NCBI RefSeq assembly: GCF_905171775.1
Contig: NC_053492.1
Location: forward strand, 281,018,938-281,082,937
Direction of reading: 5' to 3'
Source of the DNA: Rana temporaria
Taxonomy: Eukaryota; Chordata; Amphibia; Anura; Ranidae
Length of the DNA stretch: 64,000 nucleotides
In this document: piece by piece, positions 23,171 through 35,005 of the stretch
Layout: each line of letters starts with the position of its first letter
How positions within the stretch are numbered: position 1 is the stretch's first letter
Notes under the pieces: model-generated
Seen by the model: the letters and a program-made list of their open reading frames with translations, nothing else
What the model was told of the DNA's origin: nothing
The model's database searches: none
Position numbers and translations under genes: made by a program

Positions 23171-23251
23171 TGTCTCTCTCTGCAGCAGCTGAAAGCTGTC
23201 TTTTTCTCCTCTCCCTCCAGCTGGCTTTCAGCTGCTGCAGAGAGAGCCATA
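23171..23251. repeat. ~80-bp hairpin
   Basis: CTCTCTCTGCAGCAGCTGAA at the left pairs with the reverse complement in TTCAGCTGCTGCAGAGAGAG at the right, with a C/T-rich loop. Possibly part of an old foldback element. Confidence 0.75.
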
Positions 23252-24170
23252 AAAGGGGTCAGTTCCATAAATTGCCTCCCTGCCACACCATTCACCCTCC
23301 CTGAGCACCATACATTCCCCCCTGCTGCCCAGGCCCCCTTGTGTGCCCCCACCCCTGCAGTGCTTTTGGCTTCCCTCCTCTCCTTCCCACCGGCAGCTGC
23401 AAGCACACAATAAAATCTTTCAGGTATTGATCACTCACTGTGTTCATTCATAACTAAAGCATAGTAAACTGTGTTGTTGTTGTTTTTTTTTGGGGGGGGG
23501 GGTCAGGTTGGCTTTATGTGGCCCCATGGTTTCTAAGAGCAGCCCTGGTCACCAGTATTGCTTGCAGTCTCCCTACAGCTGATATTTTCCCATCACTGAC
23601 TTCCCATGCCTTGTTCTGTACTTTTTCACTATGTGGAAATGGCCATGTTGGCAAAAGTGCATTTTTTACTTTCTCATTTCAGAGCCTGCAGCACTAAGTG
23701 ACAGTGAGAAATACAGTAGTGACAGACCACATCTCACTCCAAATCTACTTAGGCTACCATTTAAAGGCATACAAACAATGAGGTAATATGGTGCACTCTG
23801 GATATGGCTATGCAGTAGCTCAAAAAACTTTTTTAAATCATTATAACTGAGTGACAGAGTGGGGCAATAGAACCAAGTCCATTACAATGAGTCCATGTGA
23901 GGATGACAAAACTACTTCCTTGGAGGCTGCCGGCTGAAAAAAGCTAGAAGTTTAGAAATTGTGTCCAATCACAGCAGGTCACAAGTGTAAACAACAGAGC
24001 CGTTTTCAGGAGATCCCTGGACTGTGACAGATCAAGATGGGCTGTGTGACAGGGGGCCGTGTTGTGCACAGTAAGGTGTAATAAATGACAGTTTTCTACT
24101 CACTGATTGTCTGCTCTCTCCTCACACGATCGGTGTGTGAGGAGAGAGCAGGAGATCAGTGAGTAGAAAC
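23252..24170. other. Unassigned sequence leading into piggyBac copy 1
   Basis: A T/G run lies at about 23475-23500. From about 23940 the sequence (TGTCCAATCACAGCAGGTCA and a small hairpin CTCTCTCCTCACACGATCGG..TGTGAGGAGAGAG at 24113-24148) resembles the 5' region of the second piggyBac copy near 55420-55580. The element start is not definable. Confidence 0.45.
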
Positions 24171-24179
24171 CCTCCAATA

Positions 24180-24545
24180 AAAACAACCTTTCACACAGCC
24201 CATCTGGATCTGCCACACATTCCATCTGGATATGTCACAGTCCATCTGGATCTGTCACACATTTCATCTGGGTCTGTCACACAGTCCATCTGGGTCTGTC
24301 ATACAGGCCTGCCACCAGTACCGCCACACAGGCCCACCATCAGTACTGCCATCAGTACCGTCACACAGGCCCATAAATCAGTACTGCCATCTGTACGTCA
24401 CACAGGCCCACCATCACTACTGCCATCCGTACCATCACACAGGCCCGCCATCAGTACCGCCATCTGTACGATCACACAGGACCGCCATCAGTACAGTCAC
24501 ACAGGGCTGCCATCTGTGACCTGTCAGTACCATCACACAGGCCTC
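24180..24545. repeat. Degenerate tandem repeat 5' of piggyBac transposase 1
   Basis: Two repeat types lie side by side: CATCTGGATCTGTCACACA units (24200-24300), then GCCATCAGTACCGCCATC and TCACACAGGCCC units (24305-24545). Related GCCATCAGTGCC units occupy the same place in piggyBac copy 2. Confidence 0.8.
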
Positions 24546-24569
24546 AAACCCCAATTCATCCTCATCCAA

Positions 24570-25828
24570 ATTTGAATTGTTTTTGGGCCTTACTTTAATA
24601 TGGGGCTTACAAAGAAGAACAAACTGCATGCCTACTGGTCCACCAACCCCATCCACCACATGAAGATTTATTCTGCGGTCATGGCCAGGAAACGCTATGA
24701 CATGATTATGCGTTTCCTAGATTTTAATGATAATACGCAGTGCGCTCCCCGAAATCATCCCAACCATGACATATTGTACAAAATAAATAATAAATAAATA
24801 ATTTTTCCAAGAGATTTGCTGAAGTGTTTGTCCCAGACCAAAATATTTGTGTGGACGAATCCCTTATCCACTTTACTGTCTGGCTGCAGTTCAAACAATA
24901 TATTCCCAGTAAGAGGGCCAGGTACGGGTTGAAACTGAATAAACTATGTGATAGAGCAACTGGATATGTGTACACCTTCTGTGTGTATGAAGGAAAAGAC
25001 TCCCAGCTCAAGCCCCCCTAATTGTCCAGCATATATCGGAACCAGTGGTAAAAATGTCTGGGACCTTGCATACCCCCTGTTCAAAAAAGGATATCATTTA
25101 TATGTAGAAAATTACTAGCAGCTGGCCCCTTTTTCATCACCCCTATAAGGAAAAAACCCTGGCCTGCGGTACCTTCAGAAAAAACTGGAAGGGCTTCCCA
25201 CAAATTTATTATCAAAAAGGATAAAAAGCTGTGAATCTGAAATTATGAAGAATGAGTAAGCTTTGGCCATGAAGTGGCGGGACAAGAAAGATGTTCACAT
25301 GATGTCTACCATCCAAAATGGCACCTTGGTGGCAATTCGGAGAAGACACACTGTAAAGCCTGCATTTGTCCATGATTATAATGTGTTCATGGGGGGGGGT
25401 ATGGATTTAAATGACCAAATGCTACAACAGTATTTATGAACCCGAAAGTCCTGTTACTGGTATAAAAAAGTTGCATTTCATCTTTTTCATATTGCCATGT
25501 TTAATTTGTATGTCTGCTATCAAAAATCAGCCGAAAACCAACCCATCACCTACCTCAAATATATTGAAGACATTGTCCCTGCCCTGATTTACCAGCAAGG
25601 ACCTGCCCCAGGAAGCATTTGCTCTGATAGTGTGAGTCGACTTCATGAGCAGCATTTTCCCTATAACAGTCCCCCCACAGAATCTGGAAGAAGACACCAA
25701 ATGAGATGTTGTGTATGCAGTAGAGGAGGAGTTTAAAGAGATACCAGCTATTATTGTCCCCAATGTCCCTCTCGACCTGCTCTGTGTATTGGAGATTGCA
25801 TCAGAAGTTATCACACATCCATAAGACA
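24570..25828 (+). pseudogene. piggyBac-type transposase pseudogene, copy 1
   Basis: The conceptual product belongs to the piggyBac DDE transposase family (PGBD4/Uribo-like). The catalytic-domain start reads NMGLTKKNKLHAYWSTN and later RYDMIMRFLDFNDNTQC. The first catalytic aspartate is in FVPDQNICVDESLIHF, followed by QYIPSKRARYGLKLNKL. The region of the second aspartate reads YVENY followed by a stop, so this residue appears changed to Glu. The third lies in MDLNDQML. A C-terminal cysteine-rich finger is visible near 25700-25800 (CCVCSRGGV, YYCPQCPSRPALC). At least four frameshifts or stops break it. The N-terminal part, before the tandem repeat, is not recognisable. Not functional. Confidence 0.88.
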
Positions 25829-26226
25829 TTAGTTTCCCTTGTTTTTAACAGACTGCCATTTCCCCATTCCAAATACCTGTTCGGATCATTTGCCTGCTAC
25901 CATGTTTCTACCTTCCACGTTTACTAGCCCTGGCCTGTTTACCAACGATGCCTTTGCCTGCCATTTTAAACCACATTTCTGAATTCCACGTACTCTCCTC
26001 TGTGGATCACTGCACTACTAGAACCACAGGTACTCTTTTTTATTTGGTATGTACATGCTATGTGTTAGACATATCTTATAAATTGACAACTCTGTTTAAA
26101 ATTTTAAATTTAAAATTTTCTTTCCACATCTTTTGTAAACTTGTGAAAAAAATTAACCATTCAAAAGACTCATAATGTCTCATAGAATATACCTTGAGGT
26201 GTTTGTTTTCCAAAATGGGGTAATTT
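25829..26226 (+). other. Probable 3' region of piggyBac copy 1
   Basis: Non-coding AT-rich sequence after the transposase remnant, ending CCAAAATGGGGTAATTTTG where the Gypsy LTR begins. The text resumes on the far side of the Gypsy element with TTTTGTGGGAGGATTTTC. I therefore infer that the LTR element inserted into this piggyBac copy. Confidence 0.5.
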
Positions 26227-26916
26227 TGTCAAGTCTCTGGTGTGGGGCCGGATTGCTGAGAGGGCGCCCCGTTGCGGCTAAGTGCACCGCACCCCTGGGG
26301 ATGAGACAGGGAGTGTGGGGCCCAAAGGTGCACGGATTGCTGGTACTGCTGCTGACTGGGTAGATGCAGGCAGAAGGTAGCTTGGGTGCGCTGGAAGAGG
26401 GGACTCAGTAGCCGTGCAAGGAAGGGTTCTGGTGCGGTACCGTAGGTAAACCAAGAACGAAGTCTGGAGCCAGGCCAAGGGTCATACACAGGAATCAGTC
26501 CAAGGGAATTTACAGGAACAAGCCAGGTCATACACAGGAGAAGAAGATAATAGAGTAGTCAGCCAAGCCGGGGTCAGATGCGAGGAGATAAGAGTCAAAG
26601 GTTCAGATGTAAGCCTATGGTCAAGCCAGAGATTCAGGATACACAGGATACAGGAGACACAGGAAGCTGATGATAATCCAGCAACCTGTATGCGCCAGTG
26701 ACAGGTTTAAATAGGCCGGGGGGTGTGCCCACACAGTCACGACATGTGTACGTGCCTGTGTGCGTCTGTGCGCGCCGTCCGGCGTGCACCCCTGTGTGCG
26801 TCTATGCGCGCCGTCCGGTGTGCGCATCTGCGTGCGTGCATGCGCAATGGAGTAAGTCTGGCATGGCTATGATGGACACTGGCAGGAATGCCAATAACTC
26901 GGCTATTTCCCTGACA
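26227..26916 (-). repeat. 3' LTR of the chromovirus
   Basis: About 690 bp, closely similar to 40388-41042. In sense it starts TGTCAGGGAAATAGCC and ends GAGACTTGACA. A TATTTAAA box lies at 26706-26713 (minus) and GCTGGATTAT at 26673-26682 (minus), about 31 nt downstream. A stretch of GTGTGCGC-type repeats at 26740-26850 belongs to U3. Confidence 0.93.
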
Positions 26917-26930
26917 GTGCCCCCTTCCAA
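26917..26930 (-). other. Polypurine tract
   Basis: The minus strand reads CTTGGAAGGGGGCAC directly before the 3' LTR. A purine run at this place is where plus-strand DNA synthesis starts in LTR retrotransposons. Confidence 0.7.
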
Positions 26931-27206
26931 GGGGCAGTCTCCATCTAGGGGCATGTATATTGCCTTGGGTTCCCAGGAATTCTCTGCTACTGGATAACCT
27001 TTCCATTTTATGAGAAATTGAATAGTCCTACCTCTCCAACGACAGTCCAGGATGGCTTCTACTTCAAACTCGGCTTCATTATCCCACAGCGATTGGAGGT
27101 GGAGGAACTTATTTTCTCCCTGGAAATGGACTACAGATAACAGGTTTAAGCAGGGAAACATGAAATACCGGGTAGATCTTATAGGAACTTGGTAGCGCCA
27201 GTTCAA
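26930..27206 (-). pseudogene. Chromodomain of the chromovirus integrase C-terminus
   Basis: The translation includes EFEVEAILDCRWRGRTIQF and LIKWKGYPVAENSWEP, the typical chromodomain core with its aromatic residues. Chromodomains on Ty3/Gypsy integrases bind modified histones and steer insertion. This segment is out of frame with the integrase core upstream (27414-28290), so the original pol frame is broken by frameshifts between 27206 and 27414. Confidence 0.88.
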
Positions 27207-27325
27207 AAGCTACTGGGTTAATTTCTCGTCTCATCTTAAATGGGCCAATGAATCTAGGTCCCAACTTCTGAGAGGAGCAAGAAAGCTTGAGATTTTCTGA
27301 GGAAAGCCATACTTCATCACCAATT

Positions 27326-28290
27326 TTAAAGGTGGGGTTCCCTCTTTCTCTTGTCGTACTGTTTCTTATAGTTTTCCTGGGCTCTTTGTATAGTTAGCTG
27401 AAGGGTTTGGTAGTTAGTCTGGATAGAATTTATCCTTTCTTGGACTGCTGGGACAAGAAAGGATGACATAAGGCAAAAATGAGGGGTGGAACCCATAATT
27501 AGCCCAAAAAGGTGATTGATTGGTGAAAGTATGTACTGAATTATTGTATGCGAACTCTGCGCACGGGAGTAATGAAATCCAATCATCCTGGGAGAAAGAG
27601 CAGAAACAGCGTAAGTATTGTTCTAAGGTCTGGTTTGTTCTTTCGGTTTGACCATTGCTCTGGGGATGATAGGCCGAAGATAGGCATAGCTCGATTGACA
27701 ACATCTTACAGAGTTCTCTCCAGAATCGGGAGGTAAATTGTGCCCCTATATCGGACACAATATTATCAGGTAGGCCATGGAGTCTGACTATTTCTATTAT
27801 AAAAATTATTGCCGTGTCCACAGCAGATGGTGTATCCATCATGGGCAAAAAGTGGGCCATTTTGGACAAACAGTCCACCACTACTAGGATAGTTGTGAAC
27901 TCGTCGGAGGGAGGTAGCTCTACTATAAAGTCCATTGAAATATTCTTCCATGGTTGTTCTGGTACCGGCAATGGTCGTAACAGACCCCAAGATTTAACGT
28001 TGGACCCCTTGTTTCGCTGGCAAGTAGTGCAGGAGCTAACATATTCCCGGCAATCTGATTTCAAAGTAGGCCACCAAAAAGAACGTTGGATGAGATTCGT
28101 TGTCTTACATACCCCGAAGTGCCCAGCATGTTGGTGGTCATGAAATGTCTTTAAGACCTGGATTCTGGCTGATTGCGGAACAAAGACTTTGTCCTGATAC
28201 CAAAGGTACCCTCCCTGACTTCTTAAAGAAGATGCCTCTGGTTCCGGGCTGTAAGCTCCGTCGCCGATTGCGTCCACCTTGGAACGCGTT
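27326..28290 (-). pseudogene. Integrase of the chromovirus
   Basis: An uninterrupted frame of about 290 codons covers the HHCC zinc domain (HDHQHAGHFG, then CTTCQRN), then the catalytic core. The catalytic triad is visible: D in SMDFIVEL, D in VSDIGAQF and E in NGQTERTNQ. The usual arginine after SD is replaced by Ile. The core ends around LPCAEFAYNN. A short overlapping frame, 27326-27586, carries the linker (YKKQYDKRKRE). N-terminal residues before DAIGDGAYSPEPEAS derive from the ~1-kb insertion to the right. Integrase inserts the element cDNA into host DNA. Confidence 0.9.
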
Positions 28291-29258
28291 CGGTGATTGC
28301 GCTCTGACGTCACTTCCTGGCAACGCGCATTGACGTCACTTCCCGGCGCCGCGTGCGTTCCAGCGTGTAACGCGGAAGCGCAGTGGGGAATCAGCGCTAT
28401 TCCAGACACCTGTTTTCTCCCTATATATCTACTGCGTTCCTGCATTATGGTGTTCTATTATTGTCAGCCGTAGCCGGTACACGCTAACACCAAACTACTG
28501 GCAATATCATCCCCTCAGCTGTAATCCATCGCAGCCGGATCCACACTACCATCAAGCTGCAGCTCAATCCTACTAAGTATCCTCTACCTGGATCCACGCT
28601 GCCATCCTGACTTCAGTTGCTGTGGCGACACCCTAAGATATGCACCACCAGGAGCCCCTCTATTTCCTAATCCCATTGTCTGCCAGAATACTCTGCTATT
28701 GCTGAAGAACTCTCATGCTCTGCAAACGGATAAGTACAGTACCCTTACCACGTTACATTTATTGCTCTAGAATTACCCTGTTCACATATTGCATTTACTA
28801 AGTACTATATTTGAACCTGTCTGAAGTTTAAACTACCACTTTGCTTGGGATTAGTTATTGTGGTTTCACATAACAGTTGTGACATATCTTAAAGGGGCAT
28901 ACACTCTTTATCCAAACTAATCTACAGTTGCCTGTCTCAAGTATATGCTATCTGCATACAGTATTCTCTTATGCTAAGTGCTTGACACTTGTTATTTATT
29001 GAATACGGCCTTCTGGCCTGAAATACGAAACATGTTTGCTATACCTTTTTAAAGCTTGGGGTTGTAGGTATGTAGTAATACCTCCTCCCTTAGTAGCTTA
29101 ATGCATTCCTGTATGTGAAAGATATGATGTAGTGAACCCCCAAACTCTTTTTCTCTGATTAGAGTGACGCCTGGGGTCCAGTACTGAAAATCACATAACA
29201 TAGAGAAGTGCATTCAAATCTTTCCCCAACCGCAGTTGTGGTTCACTCTCAATCACCG
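28291..29258. mobile_element. ~1-kb unclassified insertion in the chromovirus pol
   Basis: It lies between the RNase H and integrase coding blocks, which are contiguous in intact Gypsy pol. CGGTGATTG at 28291-28299 and CAATCACCG at 29250-29258 could be short terminal inverted repeats. TGACGTCACTTCC occurs twice near the left end. A CTGGCCTGAAATACGAAACA motif is at about 28999-29020. The exact ends and class are uncertain. Confidence 0.55.
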
Positions 29259-29946
29259 TAGTTTGTGACACGGGCATTGGACGGACGCTTGTTCAAGTGA
29301 GGACCTTAGATCAGGTTGAATCATGAGAAAGTTCTGTGGTGATAGGATTGTACTGGGTACTGTTTCCTTGGGAGTGTCAGGAAACATCCGGGACAATGCG
29401 TCAGCTTTTCCGTTCTTGGAACCAGGGCAGTTTGTTATGTGAAAATTGAATCTCGAGAAAAAAAGGCCCCAGCGAGCTTGTCTGGGTTTCAAGCGCTTGA
29501 CCGTGCGGAGGTACTCTAAGTTCCTGTGATCTGTGAATATCATAATAGGGTAAGAGGCCCCTTCGAGAAGATATCTCCAGTCCTCCAAGGCTGTTTTGAT
29601 AGCCAACAGTTCACGGTCACCTACGTCGTAGTTCCTCTTTGGCTGACTAATTTTCCGAGAGGAAAAGGCCACGGGGTGAAGCAATGACTTCGGTCCCTGG
29701 CATTGTGATAACACTGCCCCTGTGGCTACTTCTGAGGCATTGACCTCCAAAGTATAGGGCAGAGCAGGATCAGGATGTTGCAGGATGGGGGCTGAGATGA
29801 ACAGAGACTTCCAGTCTTCAAAAGCAGATTGTGCTTCTGGGGACCACTGGAACCGGTGTGTAGGCGGGTGACTTGGGTGATAGGTGAAATGATGGAAGAA
29901 AAGTTCCTGATAAATCATCTATAGAAATTTGCAAAGCCTACAAATC
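29253..29946 (-). pseudogene. RNase H domain of the chromovirus
   Basis: The minus-strand translation includes FQWSPEAQSAFEDWK, LPYTLEVNASEVATGAVLSQ, DRELLAIKTALEDW and IFTDHRNLEYL. These are typical of the Gypsy RNase H that degrades the RNA template. The first catalytic aspartate is normally in the string LEVDAS; here it is Asn (LEVNAS). The start of the domain (VQRFVGFANFYR) abuts the L1 poly-A tail. The matching upstream codons lie beyond the L1, at 36217 and higher. Confidence 0.9.
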
Positions 29947-29962
29947 TCTGCACGCCCTTCTT
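29947..29962. repeat. L1 target-site duplication, left copy
   Basis: TCTGCACGCCCTTCTT matches TCTGCACTCCCTTCTT at 36201-36216 with one difference. It marks where the L1 inserted. Confidence 0.9.
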
Positions 29963-30694
29963 TTTTTTTGTATAATATTTTATTAAGAGAACTTTAACAC
30001 AAAAGACAAATTTACATGCAAAGCAACCTAAATATAGGTTAAAATATGGCTGTAAGAATATAAACAAAGCATGAATGAACAGACGCCACAATTTTTCTTT
30101 TTTGATATAAAGGAAATAAAAGAAAATAAAAGAAGAAAGATCAAGGGGAGATGGGGGGTAAAGAAATAGGAGGGAAGAGGACCTTGTTAGCAACGCGAAA
30201 AGGATGACCAGAAGAGAGAATAGAGAGAGATGGATAACAGAGGTGTTAATGTAAATCATGAGGAGGGAGACCGAGGGGGGACCGCAGGTCCCCGTCCCCT
30301 CGCGGTAGCCTGGAACCAGACCTTACTGTCAGCAGATAACAAATACTTAGAAAAAGTTAAACCCAGTGATCTCAACATCCTGTAAAAGGAAAGTAAAAAG
30401 TTAACATTAAGAATTAGAATAAATTGAAGTCTACTCCTATAGTCCGCATAGCAAGAGGTTGCCTATGAGGTTGGAAAAAAAAAGTTAAGTGGAATTGTAG
30501 TTGGATAAAGACTTCCAATTATTTAGCAGTCCTTTTCCACAAAGAAGAAGGGACATGACTGTAGGCTTTTCTTTTCCGAGGACGTCAGGCATTTATTGAT
30601 AAAAGGCGACCATTTCTTGTAAAATTTATTGCACAGCCGTGTAAGATGAGACCTAGAATCCAGTTTCTCTCGAAAAAGTAAAATCTTGAGATTT

Positions 30695-32212
30695 CTAATT
30701 GTCCCAGATAAGGTAGGGGGGGGTGGAAGAAATCCAGTGGAATAAAATATTCCTACGGGCAACGAGGATTGCTAGAAGTGTCCAATGAAAGGAACCTTGA
30801 GGGATCACTTTGAGAGTCGTCGAGGGATTTCCGTTGTGCGGGGGGAAGCCAAACAGCAAAAGCATAGGATCCTTGTCGGTAGGAAACCTGTGACATTGCA
30901 AATGAATTGGAGGATCGAGGACCAATAAACGTCAATCTGTGGACAGGACCAGAGAGGGTGAAGTAAAGAGGGTTTGTGTAATGAACACCATGGGCAAGTA
31001 GGTCCTGTACTAGAGGGATGGCTCATCGAGAATGGGTAATAGGTTCTATGCATTATTTTAATGTTTCCCTCCAAGATTCGCATGGAGTGATACGGTTAGT
31101 CAACTGATAACCTGCTAGGATGTTGTCCAAGTCTGCATGGATTGGAAAATCTTTCAACCAGGAAGACATTGATGTATTGTGCAATGGTTTCGTGAATTTT
31201 CTGTTCAGTGGACGATAAATATCTGAGATGGAATAGCGATTATCAGCAATAAGCTTATCTATGAAAGAAGGTTGAAATCTGATGGCCTTCTTTGGGCAGG
31301 TTTTATTGATGAAATCCACATATTGCATGACATACAAGAAGTGATGAAGAGGTAAGTCGAATTCCTGCTTTATGAGCGTAAAGGATTTGAAGGCATTTGC
31401 TTCAGTGTAGAAAGACGAGGCGTATATTAGCCCTTTGTCCCTCCATTTGGAAAAAAGGCTCATATTGCATACCAAGTGGGAACATTGGGTTGCCGTGGAT
31501 TGGGAGAAATTGGATACAAAAGGTGATAGGCCCAGTATTCTCCGGACCTCCCTCCAGGCCACTATCGTGTCTCTAAATAGTAAACTTTGTTTGATGTGTC
31601 CTGGGATGGTTTGTAACAAGCTGTAAATTGAGGGGGCTAACCATGGTTGATTCTAGATCAAAGTTGGAGTATTTAGAAGACTGCAGGATCCAATCCAGAC
31701 CTATTCTTAATAAACAAGCTAGATTATAAACTCTGATATTTGGAAGGTTGGTACCGCCCTCACTCCTCGGGAGAAACAGCTTGGTCAGTGCCACTCTTGG
31801 TTTGCCCTTTTTCCAAATAAAATTTACAATAGCTTTGTGTAAGATCTGAATATCTTTGTGTTTTAGTAACAACGGTAATGTCTGTAAAGGATATACAAGG
31901 CGGGCAAAACTGACCATTTTGAAAAGTTAGACCACATTTCCAACTCACCCTCAATTTTTGAATTGAGAGAGAGTAGAGAGAAGAGGATTCCTTACCAATC
32001 TTTATACCTAAATAGGTGATGCATTTTTCATTAATGAGAAAAGGGGAGCACGGGAGCCAGGAGCGTGAGGGTTTCGAACTAAGAGGCAGAATTTCACTCT
32101 TGGCAAAATGTATCCTCAGTCCAGAACATTTACGAAAGGAATCAAATATGGATTGGATGGCGGGAATATCAGTTTGGGGGGGCGGTAGAAAAAATCGAAA
32201 TATCATCCGCAA
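30695..32212 (-). pseudogene. L1 ORF2 C-terminal region (copy 1)
   Basis: Consecutive overlapping frames (31760-32212, 31573-31917, 31053-31619, 30805-31083) continue ORF2 with frameshifts at each junction. A recognisable block is HKAIVNFIWKKGKPRVAL. A Cys/His cluster near 30980 reads CPWCSLHKPSLLHPLWSCP, the C-terminal cysteine motif of L1 ORF2 proteins. There are at least four frameshifts, so no full ORF2 can be made. Confidence 0.85.
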
Positions 32213-33240
32213 AAAGAGCGACCTTTATGTCTTCTCGGTTAAAAGGGATTCCATGAATGGAGGAGGTGGCGCTAAGATACCTTGATAAGGGTTCGATGGC
32301 TAAATTGAAGAGTAGGGGAGACAGGGGGCAACCCTGTCTTGTGCATTTGAACAATCTTATGGGTCTTGATTGAACGCCCGCAGCAATAACTGTGGCAGAA
32401 GGAGCCGAATATAGATTTTGAATGAAATGGAAGGAAGGGCCCGAAATTTCAGATTTTTTCATTACCAGGGATAACCATTGACAACTTACATTATCAAAAG
32501 CCTTTTCGGCATTAATTAATGGGTGTTGTTTTGAATATTCCAAGGACTTTTCTCAGATTTGAAGCTGCTGATCTGCCTTTAGTGAAACCTGATTGAGCAT
32601 GATGAATAAGGAAGGGCATAACATTTGCCAAGCGAGAGGCAACTATCTTGGACAGAATTTTGGAATCTACATTGAGTAAAGATATAGGACGGTAGGATCC
32701 AGGATCCTTCGGGTCCTTACCTTTTTTGGCTATGAGTTTAATGTTAGCCTGGTGTCCAGTCGGGAGGTAAGGACCTCCGTCCAAGATGGAGTTGTACACC
32801 GCCAACAGGGAAGGGGCAATGTCCTCTCGTAACATTTTATAAAATTCGGGTGAGTACCCATCCTGACCTGGGGCCTTACCATTTGATAGGTCTTGGATGA
32901 CGACCATAAGTTCTCGTTCCGTAATCGGGGCGTTTAATTCTGCTAAGTGGTCTGGGTCCATGTGGGGTAGTATAGTAGAATCTAGCCATCTATGAGCTTC
33001 CTCCATATCTATAGATTCCTGGGCATACAGGTTAGTATAGAACGTTTCTAGCGTCTTATTAATATCCCTGGGGGAAGTGGACAGGGACCCATCCGAGTTG
33101 TAAAGTGCCGATATATGTGTGGGGATGTATGTACCTTTGGTGAGGTTTGCTAATAGTTTTCCTGCTGTACAGTATTCCCATATTTGTGGTATTGTAATTT
33201 TGCTGATGAAATTCTCACCTGTTCCGCCCTGTCTGCCCAT
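32169..33240 (-). pseudogene. L1 ORF2 reverse transcriptase domain (copy 1)
   Basis: Two overlapping frames (32512-33240 and 32169-32543) together cover the fingers and palm. Motifs include NGKAPGQDGYSPEFYK, DPGSYRPISLLNVDSKI, HHAQSGFTKGR, NAEKAFDNV, GCPLSPLLFNLAIEPL and the catalytic LFADDISIF. The catalytic FADD is intact. A frameshift near 32530 separates the two halves. Confidence 0.9.
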
Positions 33241-34289
33241 GTGTCAAAAAGGTCCTTAGCTTCCAACCATGACTTGCGGTTTTCGACCGTGTTATGTTCT
33301 TTCAGGCGAGCTTGAGCTGCTCGCACCCTGTTGCTGGCCTCTAAATATTTTTTTTGAGTGTCTTTCTTATAGGCCGATACAAAGGAAATAATCTTTCCTC
33401 TCATAAAGGATTTACCTGCTTCCCAGAACAGGTTAAGAGTATCCTTATGTCGCTCATTGTTTTGGGAATAGTCCGACCATGCCTCGGATAACATTTGTTT
33501 GAAACTTTGATTAACATTCAAGTACGACAGGAACTTCCATTGTCTATAGTCAGAATGGTTCTGTAGATTGGCAAGGGTAACTGATATTGGAGAGTTATCC
33601 GATATGACCATATCGTGAATACCAGTCTCTCCAATCTTGTGTATTAAAGAGTGGGTGGAAAGAAAGTAGTCGAATCTAGCAAAAGAGTGATGTACTGGAG
33701 ATAAAAAAGTGAATTCCTTATCAAGAGGGTGTTGCAACCTCCAAACATCTATGAGACTAAGGGCCTGGGCCATAAGATAAAGGTGAGTGTGCTGATCCTG
33801 CCTTCTTAGTTTTGGGGGAGGGTGGGATCTAGATCTGTCCTCTTGGTCATTAAAGGTCGAGTTAAAGTCCCCCTCGATGAGGTGAGGGACATCACAGTCG
33901 ACTACTAGTTTCGATGTTAAATCAGTGAAATACGCCTGGTCAGGGGAGTTAGGAGCATAAACGTTGGTCAGTCTAATGTCACCCGTTGAAAACCTAAGAT
34001 GAGTGGAAACAAAACTACCTTCCTCATCTTTGTTAACTGAAACTAGATCATATGTCAGGTTCTTATGTAAAAGTATAAGTGTACCTGCCTTATGGCCCTG
34101 GGAGGCAGAGCCTATCACTTCCCCCACCCAAAGTTTTTTCATAAGAAAAAAGTCACTATCTGCTGAATGTGTTTCCTGGAGTAAGACTATGTCGGATTTC
34201 AACCTCTTTAAACGCCTGAGAATCTTCATACGTTTTATCAGGGAACGAAGTCCCTTAACATTCCATGACGTTATTCGAATCGCGTGCAT
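33150..34289 (-). pseudogene. L1 ORF2 endonuclease domain (copy 1)
   Basis: The N-terminal apurinic-type endonuclease of ORF2. Visible motifs, in order: ITSWNVKGL, IVLLQETHS, LTNVYAPNS, LIEGDFNSTF, ARFDYFLSTHSL and ISDNSPISV. The last is normally SDH; here His is replaced by Asn, so a catalytic residue is missing. In L1 elements this enzyme nicks target DNA to prime reverse transcription. The frame stays open to 33150 and then shifts relative to the reverse transcriptase, so the ORF is broken. ATG at 34289 is the natural ORF2 start. Confidence 0.88.
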
Positions 34290-35005
34290 TGAAAAATGTA
34301 CGAGGGACAGGGTGCATGAGATCGTAGGGGGAATTTACCTGCCAAGAGGTGATCAAGGTCAGATTGAGGTGTTTTAGTTCGGGGATCCCGGTCACAAGAT
34401 TGGAGGAAACAACTCTTCCTGGGAAGGTAAAGTGTAAAAAAAAGGGAGAAGGAAAAGAAAGAACAAAAATGAACTAAAACAAGAATAAACAAGACAGCGT
34501 AGGACTTCACTTTTTTCCGTATGCAATTTCACCACCGGAAAAGCCGTCAGCCGCAGGGTACAACATGTACCTGTAACACTAGGCATTGCTCCGCCAATGT
34601 AATAGGCCATGGCAATGGGAAGAGGCATAGCTCTTCTACGACCAAACTAGCCTTAGGGATGGCCATAATGAGCCAGACCCGTAATGAAATTACAAAAAAA
34701 AAAAAAACAGAAGCACTCCCGTAGGAGAGAGGAACATAAATCAAAGCTTAAAAAACAGTAACTGCAAAAATGACACTCAGTGATCACTTAGCCTAGAGGA
34801 TCCAGTAAAAAAAGAAACCTGTTGCTCCACAAAACAAAGATGTCCAGTTGCCCTGAGATCCAATAGGCCTCAATTGGAGAGGACACTGAAGGCCATGCCC
34901 GAAATCCTGAGATTTCCTGGAGGCAAAGTCTCCTAAACAGCATGGCAGCACCAAAAACAAAGGAACCATAATAGACACATCCTGTAGTGTTCAGCTGTGG
35001 CCTGG

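Noticed and set aside
22961..23413. 150-codon plus-strand frame
   Set aside because: Spans a hairpin and low-complexity pyrimidine-rich DNA; similar open frames exist on the other strand.
24435..24659. Minus-strand frame over the piggyBac 5' tandem repeat
   Set aside because: Arises from the repeat on the strand opposite to the transposase.
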